From: Tolypeutes matacus | Lineage: Eukaryota > Chordata > Mammalia > Cingulata > Chlamyphoridae | Assembly: GCA_026826555.1 (NCBI GenBank) | Contig: JAKSZT010054324.1 | Location: 2,963,908-3,027,907 of the forward strand | Direction: 5' to 3' | DNA: 64,000 bases | Shown here: piece by piece, positions 46,080-56,880 of the stretch | Layout: every line of letters begins with the position of its first letter | How positions within the stretch are numbered: position 1 is the stretch's first letter | Made by a program: the position numbers and the translations under genes | Notes under the pieces: model-generated | The model's input: the letters and a program-made list of their open reading frames with translations, nothing else | What the model was told of the DNA's origin: nothing | The model's database searches: none

Positions 46080-46450
46080 ATGGTGGACGTAAATAATGCA
46101 TTTAAAGTAATATCATTGAATGTGAATGGATTAAACTCCCCGACCGAAAGATACAGGCTAACGGAATGGATAAAAAACCTGAGCCATCCATATGCTGCTT
46201 ACAAGAAACTCACCTTAGACCCAGAGATACAAACCAGCTGAAAGTGAAAGGTTGGAAAAAGATACTCCAAACAAATAGTAATCAAAAAAGAGCAGGGGTA
46301 GCTATACTAATATCAGACAAAACAGGCTTTAAATGCAAAAAAGTTATAACAGATATAGAAGGCTATTATATATTCATAAAAGGGACAATCCACCAGGAAG
46401 ATATAAGAGTCATAAATTTCTATGCACCTAACATCTTCAAGACCTTGTAG
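46080..46450 (+). pseudogene. L1 ORF2 endonuclease remnant
   Basis: The ATG at 46080 opens a frame with 'FKVISLNVNGLNS', the first APE-type endonuclease motif (metal-binding Asn). A shift in the A6 run at about 46172-46177 moves to the frame at 46166-46450, which has 'SICCLQETHL' (catalytic Glu), 'KVKGWKKI', 'RAGVAILISDKTGF' and 'VINFYAPN' (the conserved Tyr motif). Later endonuclease motifs, the DxN and C-terminal SDH-type residues, are absent because the element jumps to ORF2 C-terminal sequence around 46430. No endonuclease activity is expected. Confidence 0.9.
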
Positions 46451-47298
46451 TAGTGGTGGTTTCTTGGACCTTACACCCAAAGCATGTGCAACAAAAGAAA
46501 AAAATAGATAAATGAGACCTCCTCAAAATTAAACACTTTTGCACCTCACAGGACTGTGTCAAAAGGGTGAAAAGGCAGCTGACTCAATGGGAGAAAATAT
46601 TTGGAAATCACATGTCTGATAAGGGTTTAATATCTAGGATATATAAAGAGATGTTACAACTCAACAATAAAAAGACAAACGATCCAATTAAAAAATAGGC
46701 AAAAGTCTTGAATAGACATTCATCCAAATAAGAAATACAAATGGCAAAAAACACAAGAAAAAATGCTCAACATCACTAATGACTAGGGAAATGCAAATCA
46801 AAATTACAGTGAGATATCACTTCACACCTATCAGAATGGATACTATTAAGAAGACAGAGAACTACAGTGTTGGAGAGGATGTGGAGAGATAGGAACACTT
46901 ATTCACTGTTGGTGGGAATGCAGAATGGTATAGCCATTGTGGATGACTGTTTGGGAGTTCCTAAAGAAGTTGAATATAGACTTGCCACATGACCTTCTAT
47001 ACCACTACTGGGTATATACCCAGAAGACCTGAGAGCAGTGACACAAACAGACATCTACACACCGATATTCATAGCAACATTATTCACAATTGCCAAAAGT
47101 TGGAAACAACCCAGGTGTCCATCAACTGATGAATGGATAAACAAACTGTGGTGTATTCACAGGATGGAATATTATGCTGCTGTAAGAAGAAATGAATTTA
47201 TCAAGCATATGGCAACATGGATGAACCTAGAGGACATTATGTTGAGCGAAGCAAGCCAGACACAAAAGGACAAATATTGTATGATTGCATTACTATGA
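46435..47298 (+). pseudogene. L1 ORF2 C-terminal remnant
   Basis: Starting near 'catcttcaagaccttgtag', translation in shifting frames gives 'LLKIKHFCTSQDC', 'QLTQWEKIFGNHMSDKGL' and 'ISRIYKEMLQLNNKKTND'. A frame at 47038-47298 then has 'FIATLFTIAKSWKQPRCPST', 'MEYYAAVRRNEFIKHM' and 'MLSEASQTQKDKY', the extreme C-terminus of ORF2p. Several stops and shifts lie between (for example near 46697 and 46730). The reverse transcriptase core with its FADD-type motif is not present anywhere in the element. Confidence 0.88.
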
Positions 47299-47341
47299 GC
47301 CAAACATATTGTGTAACATATTGTATGATTCAAAAAAAAAA

Positions 47342-47499
47342 ATTTATATATATCCAGTACATTTTATTGAGAAATGTAAGTTTTTATTCAAAAAAAAAAA
47401 ATGGTTTTCTTAAAAATATGGCATAAAAAGTTGCTAGAATTGTAGGTGGCCATTGTGATGAGTTTTGAGTTCCTGGGTTCTGATTCATCTATTCACTGA
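47342..47499. other. Short segment with second A-run after the L1
   Basis: After the L1 A-run at 47331-47341 come about 49 bp of non-L1 sequence and a second A-run (about 47391-47401). Either a transduced flank or chance. Confidence 0.4.
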
Positions 47500-47930
47500 T
47501 TCGATGGTGATTCATTGAGCCACAGCCATGGCAGTATAAGCATTTGCCAGCAGCTATGGCACAAAGATGAATAAGATGCAGATTTCAGTCTCAAAGCATT
47601 CACAGACTTCAGAGGAAATAAGCATATTCCAAACAAAAACTTATGAGAAAAGCTTTTGCAAAGGAAGGTGTAAAGGCTGTTTGGTAGCTCAGGGAAGACT
47701 TTCCAGAGGACTTGAAATCTAAGCCGAGTTGTTGAAGGATGAATAGGAACCCACCAGGGAAACAAGCAGAAGAAAGCAATTCCAAGAAAAGTAAATAGTG
47801 TACTATGTCATGAAATAGCAAGGTATTTAGTCTGCTGGAATGTAAAGTTTGGGTAGCAAGAGATGTTGCTGAAGGCAGGGGCCGTGAGGACCTTGTAAGC
47901 CCTGATAAAAAGATAGATTTAAGTTAGAAA
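47500..47930 (+). repeat. Ancient mammalian repeat, unclassified
   Basis: 'ctcaaagcattcacagactt', 'tcagggaagactttccagag', 'gacttgaaatctaagccgag' and 'ggaccttgtaagccctgata' match the same old repeat series as at 16.3 kb, here better preserved. Confidence 0.5.
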
Positions 47931-50689
47931 AGGCTATTTGTTGCAAAACTAGTGTTTGTGTAAGGAGTGATCCAACTCAGAGTTGCCTCCATACCCTGAG
48001 GCTCCATACCATGCTATCATTTGATTCCACCCAGACTCATTTTTCCTACCTAATACCTTTTGAAAGGAGTGCTTGAGCTTAGAACTCTAAAAACAGGAAT
48101 TCATCCAAATAAGCAAAGGAGCAGTATGTATGAGTTACACACAGATATGTCAAGATGTTTGCATAGGCTGTTACATAACTAATTTCAATAAACATTATAC
48201 CTTTTTCATTTAAAACAAATGCTTCATTTGCAGAGATTAATAGTGTTCTAATTCCCTGGTCCAAGTTTTCTTTAGGTCTCCTTGTCCATACTAAACTAGT
48301 CATTATTTTCTATGTATGGAAATATTTTGGCTACTCATACTTCTGAATTTTCCTCAGCTAAGTTGCTAAGGAGGCTTAGCTGAAAAAAATTCAGCTAAGT
48401 CTGCTTGTCTTTTATCTTATAAACATGTTAATTTGCATTTTTTTCATTCATGACATTGAAAGGGAATCATTTTCCTCCATATAATTATGTACTTAGGAAT
48501 CATTTTGGATTAGTTTAGGTTGTACCAATCTTTGGGCTAAAGTCTTCTATCTTCAATTGCCATTCTTTGCAGCTTTCCCAAAGAAGCACTTCTTTCTTTA
48601 GACACTTTTCTAATGAAAACCATTTTTTTTCGCCAAAAGATTATTGCCCCCATCAATTACAAACCCTGCTACTAGAGAGAATAATATCTTTGGCCATAGG
48701 ACTACTAGAATTAGATTGATAACGTCAACCTTTCTGGTCTTGCTGGCCACCATGGTTTGACTAACCAGGAGCCACTGAAAAATCTGGCTACTTAGCCGAA
48801 ACTTGCCCTACTCTGGATGTTTATGTTTCCAGTCTGTTCTGATGACCCCTGTCCTTTCCCATGGATAGGGCGTAGGATGGGGCCCAAACCTCCTCTTGTT
48901 TTAGATAAGAAGGAATAACTAATTAGCTAATTGCTGAAAAGAAGATTATCTTTCTAGGAACAACACATCATTTCTACATGGTCTTTGTCTATTTCCCTTT
49001 CCAAAAATTTCCCTCAACAAGTGTTGAGGACAAGGCAAAGTAGTCTTGATTAATATGTGATACTTTGGCTTGTAATATAATTGGTGCCTTGCCAATAGAA
49101 AACCCCTTTGGGGCTCAATAAAATTCTTGAACTTTTTCCTGACATTTGATAGTGAAGTGCCCTAAGTCTTGAAGCACTTTACTAAATAAATAAATGATTT
49201 TCCTATATTTTGGTGTCATTCCAACAATAATCAATTTTCAAAATTGACAGGTATTGAATAATCACATCAGGTCAACTACATGATGAGTCAGAATTAAATT
49301 ATTATTGTCTGTGTGTTAATGTATGTGTTATTTAGCTTCTACTGTTTTCATTTCTTTCTTATTTAAATAATAAAAATTCAAAGCAAGAGGATGGCAAAAG
49401 TTATGGGATAAGCGTTTATATCCATATAATACCCTGCCAACTAACAATAAGTAGTAATACATTTTCAATATACAGACTATTGCGATATCAGTTCTATATG
49501 CTTGAAATAATGGATTTCACTTCAAATCTGTTGGCCTAAGAAATTATTACAATTTTAAAAACAATATTACCCATGAAATTTACCTAGTTATTAAGGGAAA
49601 AGTAAAAAATGAAGATGTTCCTGTATAATATTTATCAATTATATGAATCTATAATGGGCAATAAAGTTTATGCATAGTTATCAAGTTATGTTGAATTTAT
49701 AGAAATCCTACTATGTAAGCTCATAGTCACTCCCTAGCATTGAATTCTATTACATATGATAGCATACCAGAAGCACTATTATAATTTTCACGAGGTAGTC
49801 ATATTAACTGTAAAATCCCTCCATAAATGAAACACTGCCCTTGAAATTATTTATTGGGTTGTTTTGAGAAAGGCATTGATATCCACAGTGAGAACACAGG
49901 TTCTGAATTCAAAGTGATGTCATTTAAAATATGTCCTAAGAGGAAATTTATGGCTTTATCCATTTTGCCTATACAAATCCTTCTGAAGCGTAAATCATAA
50001 AACAGAGAAAGAACACATATCAACTGAGTAACACTGACAAGAACCAGGAAAATTAAAGCAACTCCAGACCATATCACTGAAGACCTTGAGGGTTGAATTT
50101 TCTAGAGTGCAGATGCTATAAGATAGAACATAATTTTTGCTTTTTTAAAAAATGAATTTGAATAACAAAACAGGCACATTAGTTAAGGAGTTGCATCAAC
50201 ATTGTTCACTCTGTGATTTGCTATAGCTGTGGAATGAGGAGGGACCGCAGTGATGGGTTAAGCTCGCCTCTACACCTGTACAATGCTCCTAGCTGGCCAC
50301 AGTTGCCTTATACACTAGAAATCTGCAGCAAATACTTATAAGCAATTCCTAACTAATCCACCCCAAATGGTAGTTTGGTTCTGCTTCAAAAGATTGAAAC
50401 CAAACAAGTTAGAGGAAATAAGAAGAGCTAGTAGCTTTAGTTTAAATATAGTTTTGAGCACATAAGAGAAAAATGGCAGGTCACTAATTAACATCTCTGA
50501 GAACTTGTTTCTCTGGATAAATCTTTGGTTTCTAAGCCAAAATGGCTTAAGGTTTCATAGCTTGTTCTACAGACAAGGGATAGTATCATTGTTTTCCAGT
50601 CTGATTTGCAGAGTCCTATTCTCCAAGTATCATACAAAAGGGTACTTTGAGCTCTTTATAAGTTGCTAAAATTCTGGGCTCTTGGAATA
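47931..50689. other. Unassigned AT-rich sequence
   Basis: No exon or repeat family recognised with confidence. A small inverted motif 'tcagctaag'/'cttagctga' lies at 48354-48382, with a third copy at about 48391. Frames at 48079-48303 and 49847-50077 (-) are short with no signature. Confidence 0.3.
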
Positions 50690-51530
50690 AAAAGAAAAGA
50701 GTGGCTAAGCTTTCCTAACTAGGATATATGCAAAACCTCTGACTAAATAACTACCTGGAAAATATGCATTTTGGAAAATTAACAGAAAATACTCCCTAAC
50801 AAGAGAGCTAAGTGGAATGGGCTTCTGGGGAAACATTCTAAGTAGGAACAGGATCCCAAAACAGAATTTCCAAAAGAAAAAAAAAAGAATAATCAGCTTT
50901 CTTTTGCCCTTCACAGCTCCCCCTCTCCCTATTCAACAACCAGCAAAGGAGCTGTATTGTTCCAAGATGTGCACTAGGGAACAGAGCAGCAGCTGGCCGG
51001 CAGGCAGCTGAATGCCCCAACAAGCCCTGGCCCCAGGAAACAAACACCTCAGAGGTTCAAGGTAGAGCAAATGGCAAAATGAAGCTGATGCATTTAGGAA
51101 GTGCCTCCTAGACACGGTGGGGAGAGCCTGAGACCTCAGAGCAAATGAAGCTTCAATCAGGCATCTCTTAGGAGGAAGACCTGCAGATGTTCATAAAAAT
51201 GAACTGCCCCTGCTTAGAGAAAGTGATATTTGGAGTTGTGTTTACAAGAATAGAACCCACACGGGCCCAGAGGAAAGCAATGAGCTGGGGCTGTGGTGAA
51301 ATCATTGTCTGCCAAACAAATGCCCTTCAAAGAGAATAAGCACATGACTTGGACCGAATTCACGCCAAGCTCTAACTGAACTCAGTAAAGTCTTCCATTA
51401 TCTTACTAATAAATTTGGCAGATGATCCTGGTTATTTTTCTCACAGTTCTTACTAGTTTACAGAGAAGATGAGCTCAGTAAGAACAGTTTTAATCTCAGA
51501 GTGGAATGGCCATTAAGAAACTGTGGAAAC
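50690..51530. promoter_or_regulatory. Low-repeat block, candidate conserved DNA
   Basis: Over 800 bp with no transposon signature and balanced composition, including 'gcagcagctggccggcaggc' near 50986 and several E-box-like CAGCTG sites. Overlapping frames on both strands (50705-51115) have no domain. A function is conjectural. Confidence 0.25.
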
Positions 51531-53013
51531 ACTGCAAAAAATTTGAGATAATTGTTTTTTGTTTTTTGTCTTTATAATAGTAATCCATGCTCCAAATATA
51601 AAAGCTAGGAGAAAAAAATCAGTTCATGATGAAACTACCTAATTGACATGTTGGTGTATTTACTTCCCAGAAGCCTTTTTAAACTGTAATTTGGCAATCG
51701 ATACCCCTACTACTCTGCCTCTCCCCCCACCACCACCTGAAGCTGCCAGGCAGGGTCCCTCCTGCAAGCCTTTCAGAATACAGAGCCGGGAGCCAGTGGA
51801 GGTACGCAAGAACCTCTTCTTGGCTGCTAATAAAAGACCTCTGCTCCTAGCTTTAGAATTGCCACGGTGTCTCCCACACTCTCCCAGAGTACTGACTTTT
51901 GCCCCATCCCCAATTTTCCTTCATCACTGAAATTCTTTCAACTACAAGAACTTAATGAGCATAGTCCTGAGCACATGGAAGGTTTTCCATGAGTACTTCT
52001 TAAAATAATGAATGAAGGTCTATTGGGTATAACACATTGTGTTGGGCCCAATGGATGTGTGCAAAGGGAATGGAAGACACACCTGTCCTCATAGACAACT
52101 GACACAACTACGAAGGGCATCATGGCAGCAAATGCAGAATTGTACAGGTTTTGTATGATTAATCGCAATATTACTGGCTTCTGTTTATGCTGTACTTTCT
52201 AGTTTGCTCACTCATTCTTCATCTCAATTACCAGCAGCAGGTTTTTCATTTGGATAAATAATCAGAGAAAGGATGACACTAATTAGGATACTCTCTCCTA
52301 AAACTTTCAGGCTATATCTCTTTTCTCTGACAAGGGACAGAAGCCTGGTGGAAGACCTCATTTTAAAATTACATCCCTTTTTGCTATATATGCTTGTTAC
52401 CCATGTGGCACCATTGAAGGGATCTGCCATGACTCAGCTAGACTAATGCAGAACTTTTAGGTGTCTCCGTGTTCTTTGTTGAGTCATAGAAACGTGGATA
52501 GAGTTTCTGGCAGGATTTTTCTATGTCTGTATTTCTTAGAGGGTTATGGGCTCTCATTCCAGGAGTCCAGGTCTATCACCAACCAGTTCTTTGACCTTGG
52601 TGACTCGACCACTGTCTTTGATCTGTTAAAGGGACTAAGGAAATCCATTTGGCCTGCCTTATCAAACTGCTTTAAGGACTGAATGGGAGTGCCCAAAGGC
52701 ACTGAGACAAAGTACTTCTCCTACCTGGCTCTCCATAAGTTCTATTTAGATACCCAAAGAGTTGAATACCTAGAACCATGAGCAGTCAGTTATATGAATC
52801 CTATTTAATTGTTGGCAAGGGCAGTGCTTTCCTCTGCTTGTCCAGTGGGAATCCTTCTGTGGTCAGCATTATTTTGCAGCCTGGAGGCTGAAGAAGGGAT
52901 CAGGTAACAAGGGAGATAGGACAGTGTGTACACTTTCATAATATAGAGAGAGCGACAAATGCCTCCTCAAACGAAGTTCCAAGAGAAAAGAGCCCACACA
53001 CCTGGACCTGAGG
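51531..53013. other. Unassigned sequence
   Basis: A 95-aa plus frame at 51643-51930 has a proline run from a C-rich tract and no domain. 52550-52680 may be a MIR scrap ('agttctttgaccttggtgac'). Confidence 0.3.
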
Positions 53014-53124
53014 TTTTATTTTATTTTATTTTATTTTATTTTATTTTATTTTATTTTATTTTATTTTATTTTATTTTATTTTATTTTATTTTATTTTATT
53101 TTATTTTTATTTTATTTTATTTTA
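53014..53124. repeat. (TTTTA)n microsatellite, about 22 units
   Basis: An almost pure array, with one unit lengthened by an extra T near 53106. Long and pure enough to be polymorphic. The Phe/Leu/Tyr-repeat frame at 52959-53147 is an artefact of it. Confidence 0.95.
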
Positions 53125-53649
53125 AAGAATTGGATTATGCCCATTAGAACTGTGAATGCCCACACACCTCCTTCATGTCAGGGCAGCAGAGCAATCTATT
53201 TTCAAAGGCCAAAGTTGTTTTTATTCCCCCCTTCCCCAACTCTGTGGTTTTTCTCTCTCTTCTCTTCATCACAGTGAGGCTTTTTTTTTTTTCATTTTGA
53301 GTCAGCAGCCTACCAGTAATAAAGGTACCCAGCTGTTCTCTGAGTCCTAATCTCCAAACAACTTTTAATAGGTACTGCCTGCTTTCCACGCAGTTGGCTG
53401 CCACAATAACATGCCAGATTGCAGGTATTTTAAAGAGGATTCGGAGGATTATGGTGAAGTGTGTTTTGCCCAACAGTTTAAGAATAGAATCGCTAATATC
53501 TCTCTGTAATGATTTGTTTTCCTTTGATAGATGAGTGTGTATTCTGGAGTGATTGCTGCAATTCGATAATGAAAGGGAGCTGGCGGAATTCTCTCATATA
53601 CACCCAATCAGCCCTGGACAAACAATAATCCTAGCTAACCCCGACAGAG
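53125..53649. other. Unassigned, possibly low-repeat regulatory DNA
   Basis: 53340-53570 is free of repeats with balanced composition. The 109-aa minus frame at 53144-53473 has no recognisable domain. Confidence 0.3.
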
Positions 53650-53860
53650 TAGGCCCTAATTATCTCAACTCATCCCATCCCCAACAACAACAGTGTGGCA
53701 GATACCTAATTGTCCCCATTTTACAGACAAGGAAACTCAATTTTTGAGAGGTTAGGTAATTAAGGTCACACACAGCAAGTGACTGACAGAGCAATCTGAT
53801 CACATCAAAATTCACCAGCCACCACATTGCTCTAATGAAGTTGGCAGAAGCATAAACAGA
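53650..53860 (-). mobile_element. MIR SINE
   Basis: 'ccccattttacagacaagga', 'gagaggttaggtaattaagg' and 'tcacacacagcaagtgactg' are antisense MIR. Confidence 0.75.
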
Positions 53861-54176
53861 CTGCTCAATTTATAAAGACTAGAGCTGTATACAACAACAA
53901 ACAAAGAAAAATATGGTGGGAATAGTTCCATTTTATTCAGTGTCTCTAAAACCTAACACAAGCCCACTGCTGATTGAGAATAAAGAGAAATTACATCCTC
54001 TACAGGGTCTCAGTTTCCAAGAATATTGCTTCTTCCATTTTAAAGACTCATTTATGACCAAGAAGAAGCTTGGATTTGGGGAGAACTTGACCTAATACTA
54101 TATACAGTCTCATTAAACCAAATTCCATTATATTATTATAGAATCAAATCTCAGAATGGAAAAGGTATAAAAGTAA

Positions 54177-54181
<5 letters not shown>
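53861..54181. other. Unassigned sequence
   Basis: No recognised feature. Confidence 0.3.

Positions 54182-54208
<27 letters not shown>
54182..54208. repeat. (TC)n microsatellite
   Basis: About thirteen TC units. Confidence 0.9.
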
Positions 54209-54213
<5 letters not shown>

Positions 54214-54629
54214 CTCACTCTTTCACAAGCACAGGGCAGTATAGTCCTAGGGTGTTCAGCAGTTTCAAAGGTGTACAAGTAAATATGGGATTCAGGTTTT
54301 GTGTTAATCAGGGCAGGAGGGTGGGCTGAAGTTTACCTTTGTACCAGCTAAGAATGCAGTGTTTGCTAAGCAAATTAATAGAGTAACATGCTTGCAATGG
54401 AATATTTAAGCTACTTAATAAAATAAAATGCTTTCAAGCATCCATTCACATGCAAATGATTAATATACTAATTAGGAGTCATTCTTATCTCTTCATTAAA
54501 TCCTGTTCCCTGAGGACCTCTATTAGGTACAACTTTATTAAGTCATTGTTCCTGAATATATGGTGGAGCCTCTCTATCTTATGAAAACAAATTACATTAC
54601 TCAGATCTTTCAGATCAAATATTTTATCA
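54209..54629. other. Unassigned sequence
   Basis: AT-rich, no recognised feature. Confidence 0.3.
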
Positions 54630-54850
54630 AGAAACATTTATTGAGTGCATCCTACATGCCAGGCACTGTGCTAGGCTTTGGCAAGCCAAAAGTGGGTAAG
54701 ATATGGTCCCCATTTTAAAAAGGCCCACAAGGTTTCATTCTGTTCTTCTCAGAAGGTCACAAGTTTTCCATTCATGAATATTTAAGCAGAGGCTGAAGGT
54801 CTCAGGCAGCACAGAGGTATGGAGAGGGGATTAAAGGATGACCAGATGAT
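54630..54850 (+). repeat. Ancient mammalian repeat, unclassified
   Basis: 'tttattgagtgcatcctaca', 'tgccaggcactgtgctaggc' and 'tttaagcagaggctgaaggt' again fit the old series seen at 16.3 kb. Confidence 0.5.
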
Positions 54851-55179
54851 ATTTTATGTCCTTCCGAATGAAAGGACAGATTAATCTGTACTGTGTAGAA
54901 TAAAATGATGTGTAAAAAAATTGAGAAATTGATTTTTAATTTCCATGATTAAAATTGTAATTCAATACCAAGAAGAAAGACCCATTAACTGCTAAAGGGA
55001 AAAAAAAGGGCCTCCTTTTGAAGAACAGCAATGTCTCTTTCAGTCAACATTTTTAGGAATTGAGAGAGTTCCGTGACAGTTTTCCATTCGTCTGAATCTG
55101 GAGCTCTTTAGGAACCAAATTTTGTCTTATGATATCCATTCTAAATAGAAATACATTTCGAGGGATAAAATGTACTTCC
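54851..55179. other. Unassigned sequence
   Basis: No recognised feature. Confidence 0.3.
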
Positions 55180-55464
55180 ACCTGCATTTTTGAACCACCT
55201 ATTCTGACTTCTACCTTTTGGTAGCTCAGACTAAAAACCTTGGCATAAAGCCTAAGTGCTCTCTTCTTAACTGCTTATCAGCTCTCCCTCAGCAGATAGT
55301 CCAGAATCTGCCCACTTCTTGCTACGTTCACCTCCATACCTTGGTGCAAGCTACAATACTCCTTCATCCAGATTATTTTAATAGCTTTCAAAAACTCCCC
55401 GTTTCTTCTCTTGTCTCCTTGCAATCTTTTGTGATTTAAAAAATGTAAAACTAGACAAACCCTC

Positions 55465-55859
55465 TTAGTTTGCCAGAGCTGCTATCATACATACTACACA
55501 GTAGGTTGGCTTTAACAACAGGAATTTATTGGCTCACGGTTTTAAGGCTAGAAGTCCAAAATCAAGATACCAGCAAGGCTTGCTTTTTCCCCGAAGACTG
55601 TCACATTCTGCTGCCGGCTGCCGACGATCCCTAGGGTTCTTTGGCTTGCATTTTCACTTCCCATCACATGGCAATGTCCTCTCCGTTCTGGCTTCTGTGA
55701 CTTCTGGTCCTCTTCCTAAGGCCTCGTTCAGTTGGGCCACACCTTAACTAAAAATAATATCTTCAAGAGGTCCTATTTATAATGGGTTCACACTCAGCAG
55801 GAATGTGGATAAAGATTAAGGGCATATCTAAACAGGGATATATAATTCAATCTACCACA
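55465..55859 (-). mobile_element. Solo MaLR-type LTR, minus strand
   Basis: On the minus strand it starts 'tgtggtagattgaattatat' and ends near 'gctctggcaaactaa'. It includes 'gagccaataaattcctgttg', the polyadenylation region. Flanks 'ccctc' and 'cgctc' form a 5-bp target duplication with one mismatch. No internal retroviral sequence remains. Confidence 0.8.
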
Positions 55860-56134
55860 CGCTCCAACAATTTCCTGCCTAAGACCAAGTCAAATGACCT
55901 CCATAGGCCAATAGGATTTGGTTCCTTTCTCTGACCTCATCTCCTGTTGCCTTCTTGCTCATGTTGCCTCTGATGATTCTCAAACATGTCAGGCACTCCT
56001 TGGTCTTGGAACCTTTGCATTCTGCTCTTCCGCCTATCAGGAGCATTCTTCCTTCAGCTCTCACACTGCTGCCTCCTCACCTCCTTTAGATCTTTGCCCA
56101 GGGTCATTGCGCAGTGAGGCTTTCCTTAACTTCC

Positions 56135-56610
56135 TGTGATGGCTTGGAGCTGTGTACCCGCCATTAACATGTTCTTAATCTTAATCTGCACCCCTGTGGA
56201 TATGAACCCTTTGTAAGAAGGACCCATTGATGAGGTTACTTCAGTTTAGGTATGGCCTAACCGAATCAGGCTAGGTGTTAAACCTATTGCAGAGTCCTTG
56301 ATAAGCAGAATGAAATCCAGACACATAGCCATGGAAGGAGCAGCCAGAAGCTGGAAGGCAACAGAACCCAGAAGAGAAGCCAGAAAAGGCTTCCGTGTGC
56401 ATTGCCATGTGACGGAAATGGACCCAATCCAAAGACCAAGAATTGCAGACAGCCAGCCCCAGATCACCGAGGTCTTCTGGGAGAAAGCATGACCTTGATG
56501 ACACCTTGATTTTGGACTTCTCTAGCCTCAAAACTGTGAGCCAATAAATTCCTATTATTTAAGCTAACCCATTGCATGGTATCTGATTTAGCAGCCACAA
56601 AACTCAAACA
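56135..56610 (+). mobile_element. Solo MaLR-type LTR, plus strand
   Basis: A 476-bp LTR starts 'tgtgatggcttggagctgtg' and ends 'ccacaaaactcaaaca', with 'gagccaataaattcctatta' as polyadenylation region. Flanks 'cttcc' (56130-56134) and 'ctgcc' (56611-56615) are the 5-bp target duplication with one mismatch. This LTR family I associate with xenarthran genomes. It shares 'cagccagccccagatcaccg'-type text and the AATAAA region with the minus-strand LTR upstream. The 60-90-aa minus frames over it are not viral genes. Confidence 0.85.
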
Positions 56611-56880
56611 CTGCCCTTTTAAAATTGCAGCCTCCCCACCTGGTACTCGACTTTCCTCTTTCTCTGCTTTATTTTTTCCCCATCATATTTATTGCTACCT
56701 AACAGACTCTATATTTTGCTAATGTATTTTTCATCTTCTTCCACCCCCCACTAAAATATAAGATCCATGAGGTCAGGAATTTTTGTCTTTTGTCCACTGC
56801 AGTGTTCCCAGCCTCTACGAGAGTGACTACCTCATAGCAGGTACTTATTAAAAGTGTGTTTAATCAAATTGAGGGGTATT

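Larger units (their letters stand above)
44140..47341 (+). mobile_element. L1 retrotransposon with internal deletion
   Basis: Order on plus: 5'UTR-like sequence (about 44140-44970), ORF1 (44971-45866), inter-ORF segment (45867-46079), ORF2 endonuclease region (46080-46430), an abrupt join to the ORF2 C-terminal region (about 46435-47298) and a short 3' end with an A-run at 47331-47341. Full-length L1 is about 6-7 kb; this copy lacks the ORF2 reverse transcriptase segment and most of the 3'UTR. The exact 5' start is uncertain and no target duplication was found. The 144-aa minus frame at 44566-45000 is antisense to the 5'UTR. It is the same subfamily as the minus-strand copy at 22.5-23.6 kb. 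Confidence 0.9.
55180..56880 (+). mobile_element. Long L2-type LINE 3' region carrying two LTRs
   Basis: Read without the two LTRs, the sequence gives 'agataatccagaatctgccc'-like text near 55290, 'ttcatccagattattttaat' near 55362, 'ggaacctttgcattctgctc' near 56009, 'ttagatctttgcccagggtc' near 56086, 'taaaatataagatccatgag' near 56752 and 'catagcaggtacttattaaa' near 56833. This is the expected 5'-to-3' order of the L2 3' region. Coding capacity is gone. Confidence 0.65.

Noticed and set aside
51643..51930. 95-aa frame with a proline run, considered as an exon
   Set aside because: The proline run comes from a C-rich tract; no splice context or conserved domain could be supported.
52959..53147. 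Phe/Leu/Ile/Tyr-repeat protein-like frame
   Set aside because: Translation of the (TTTTA)n array.
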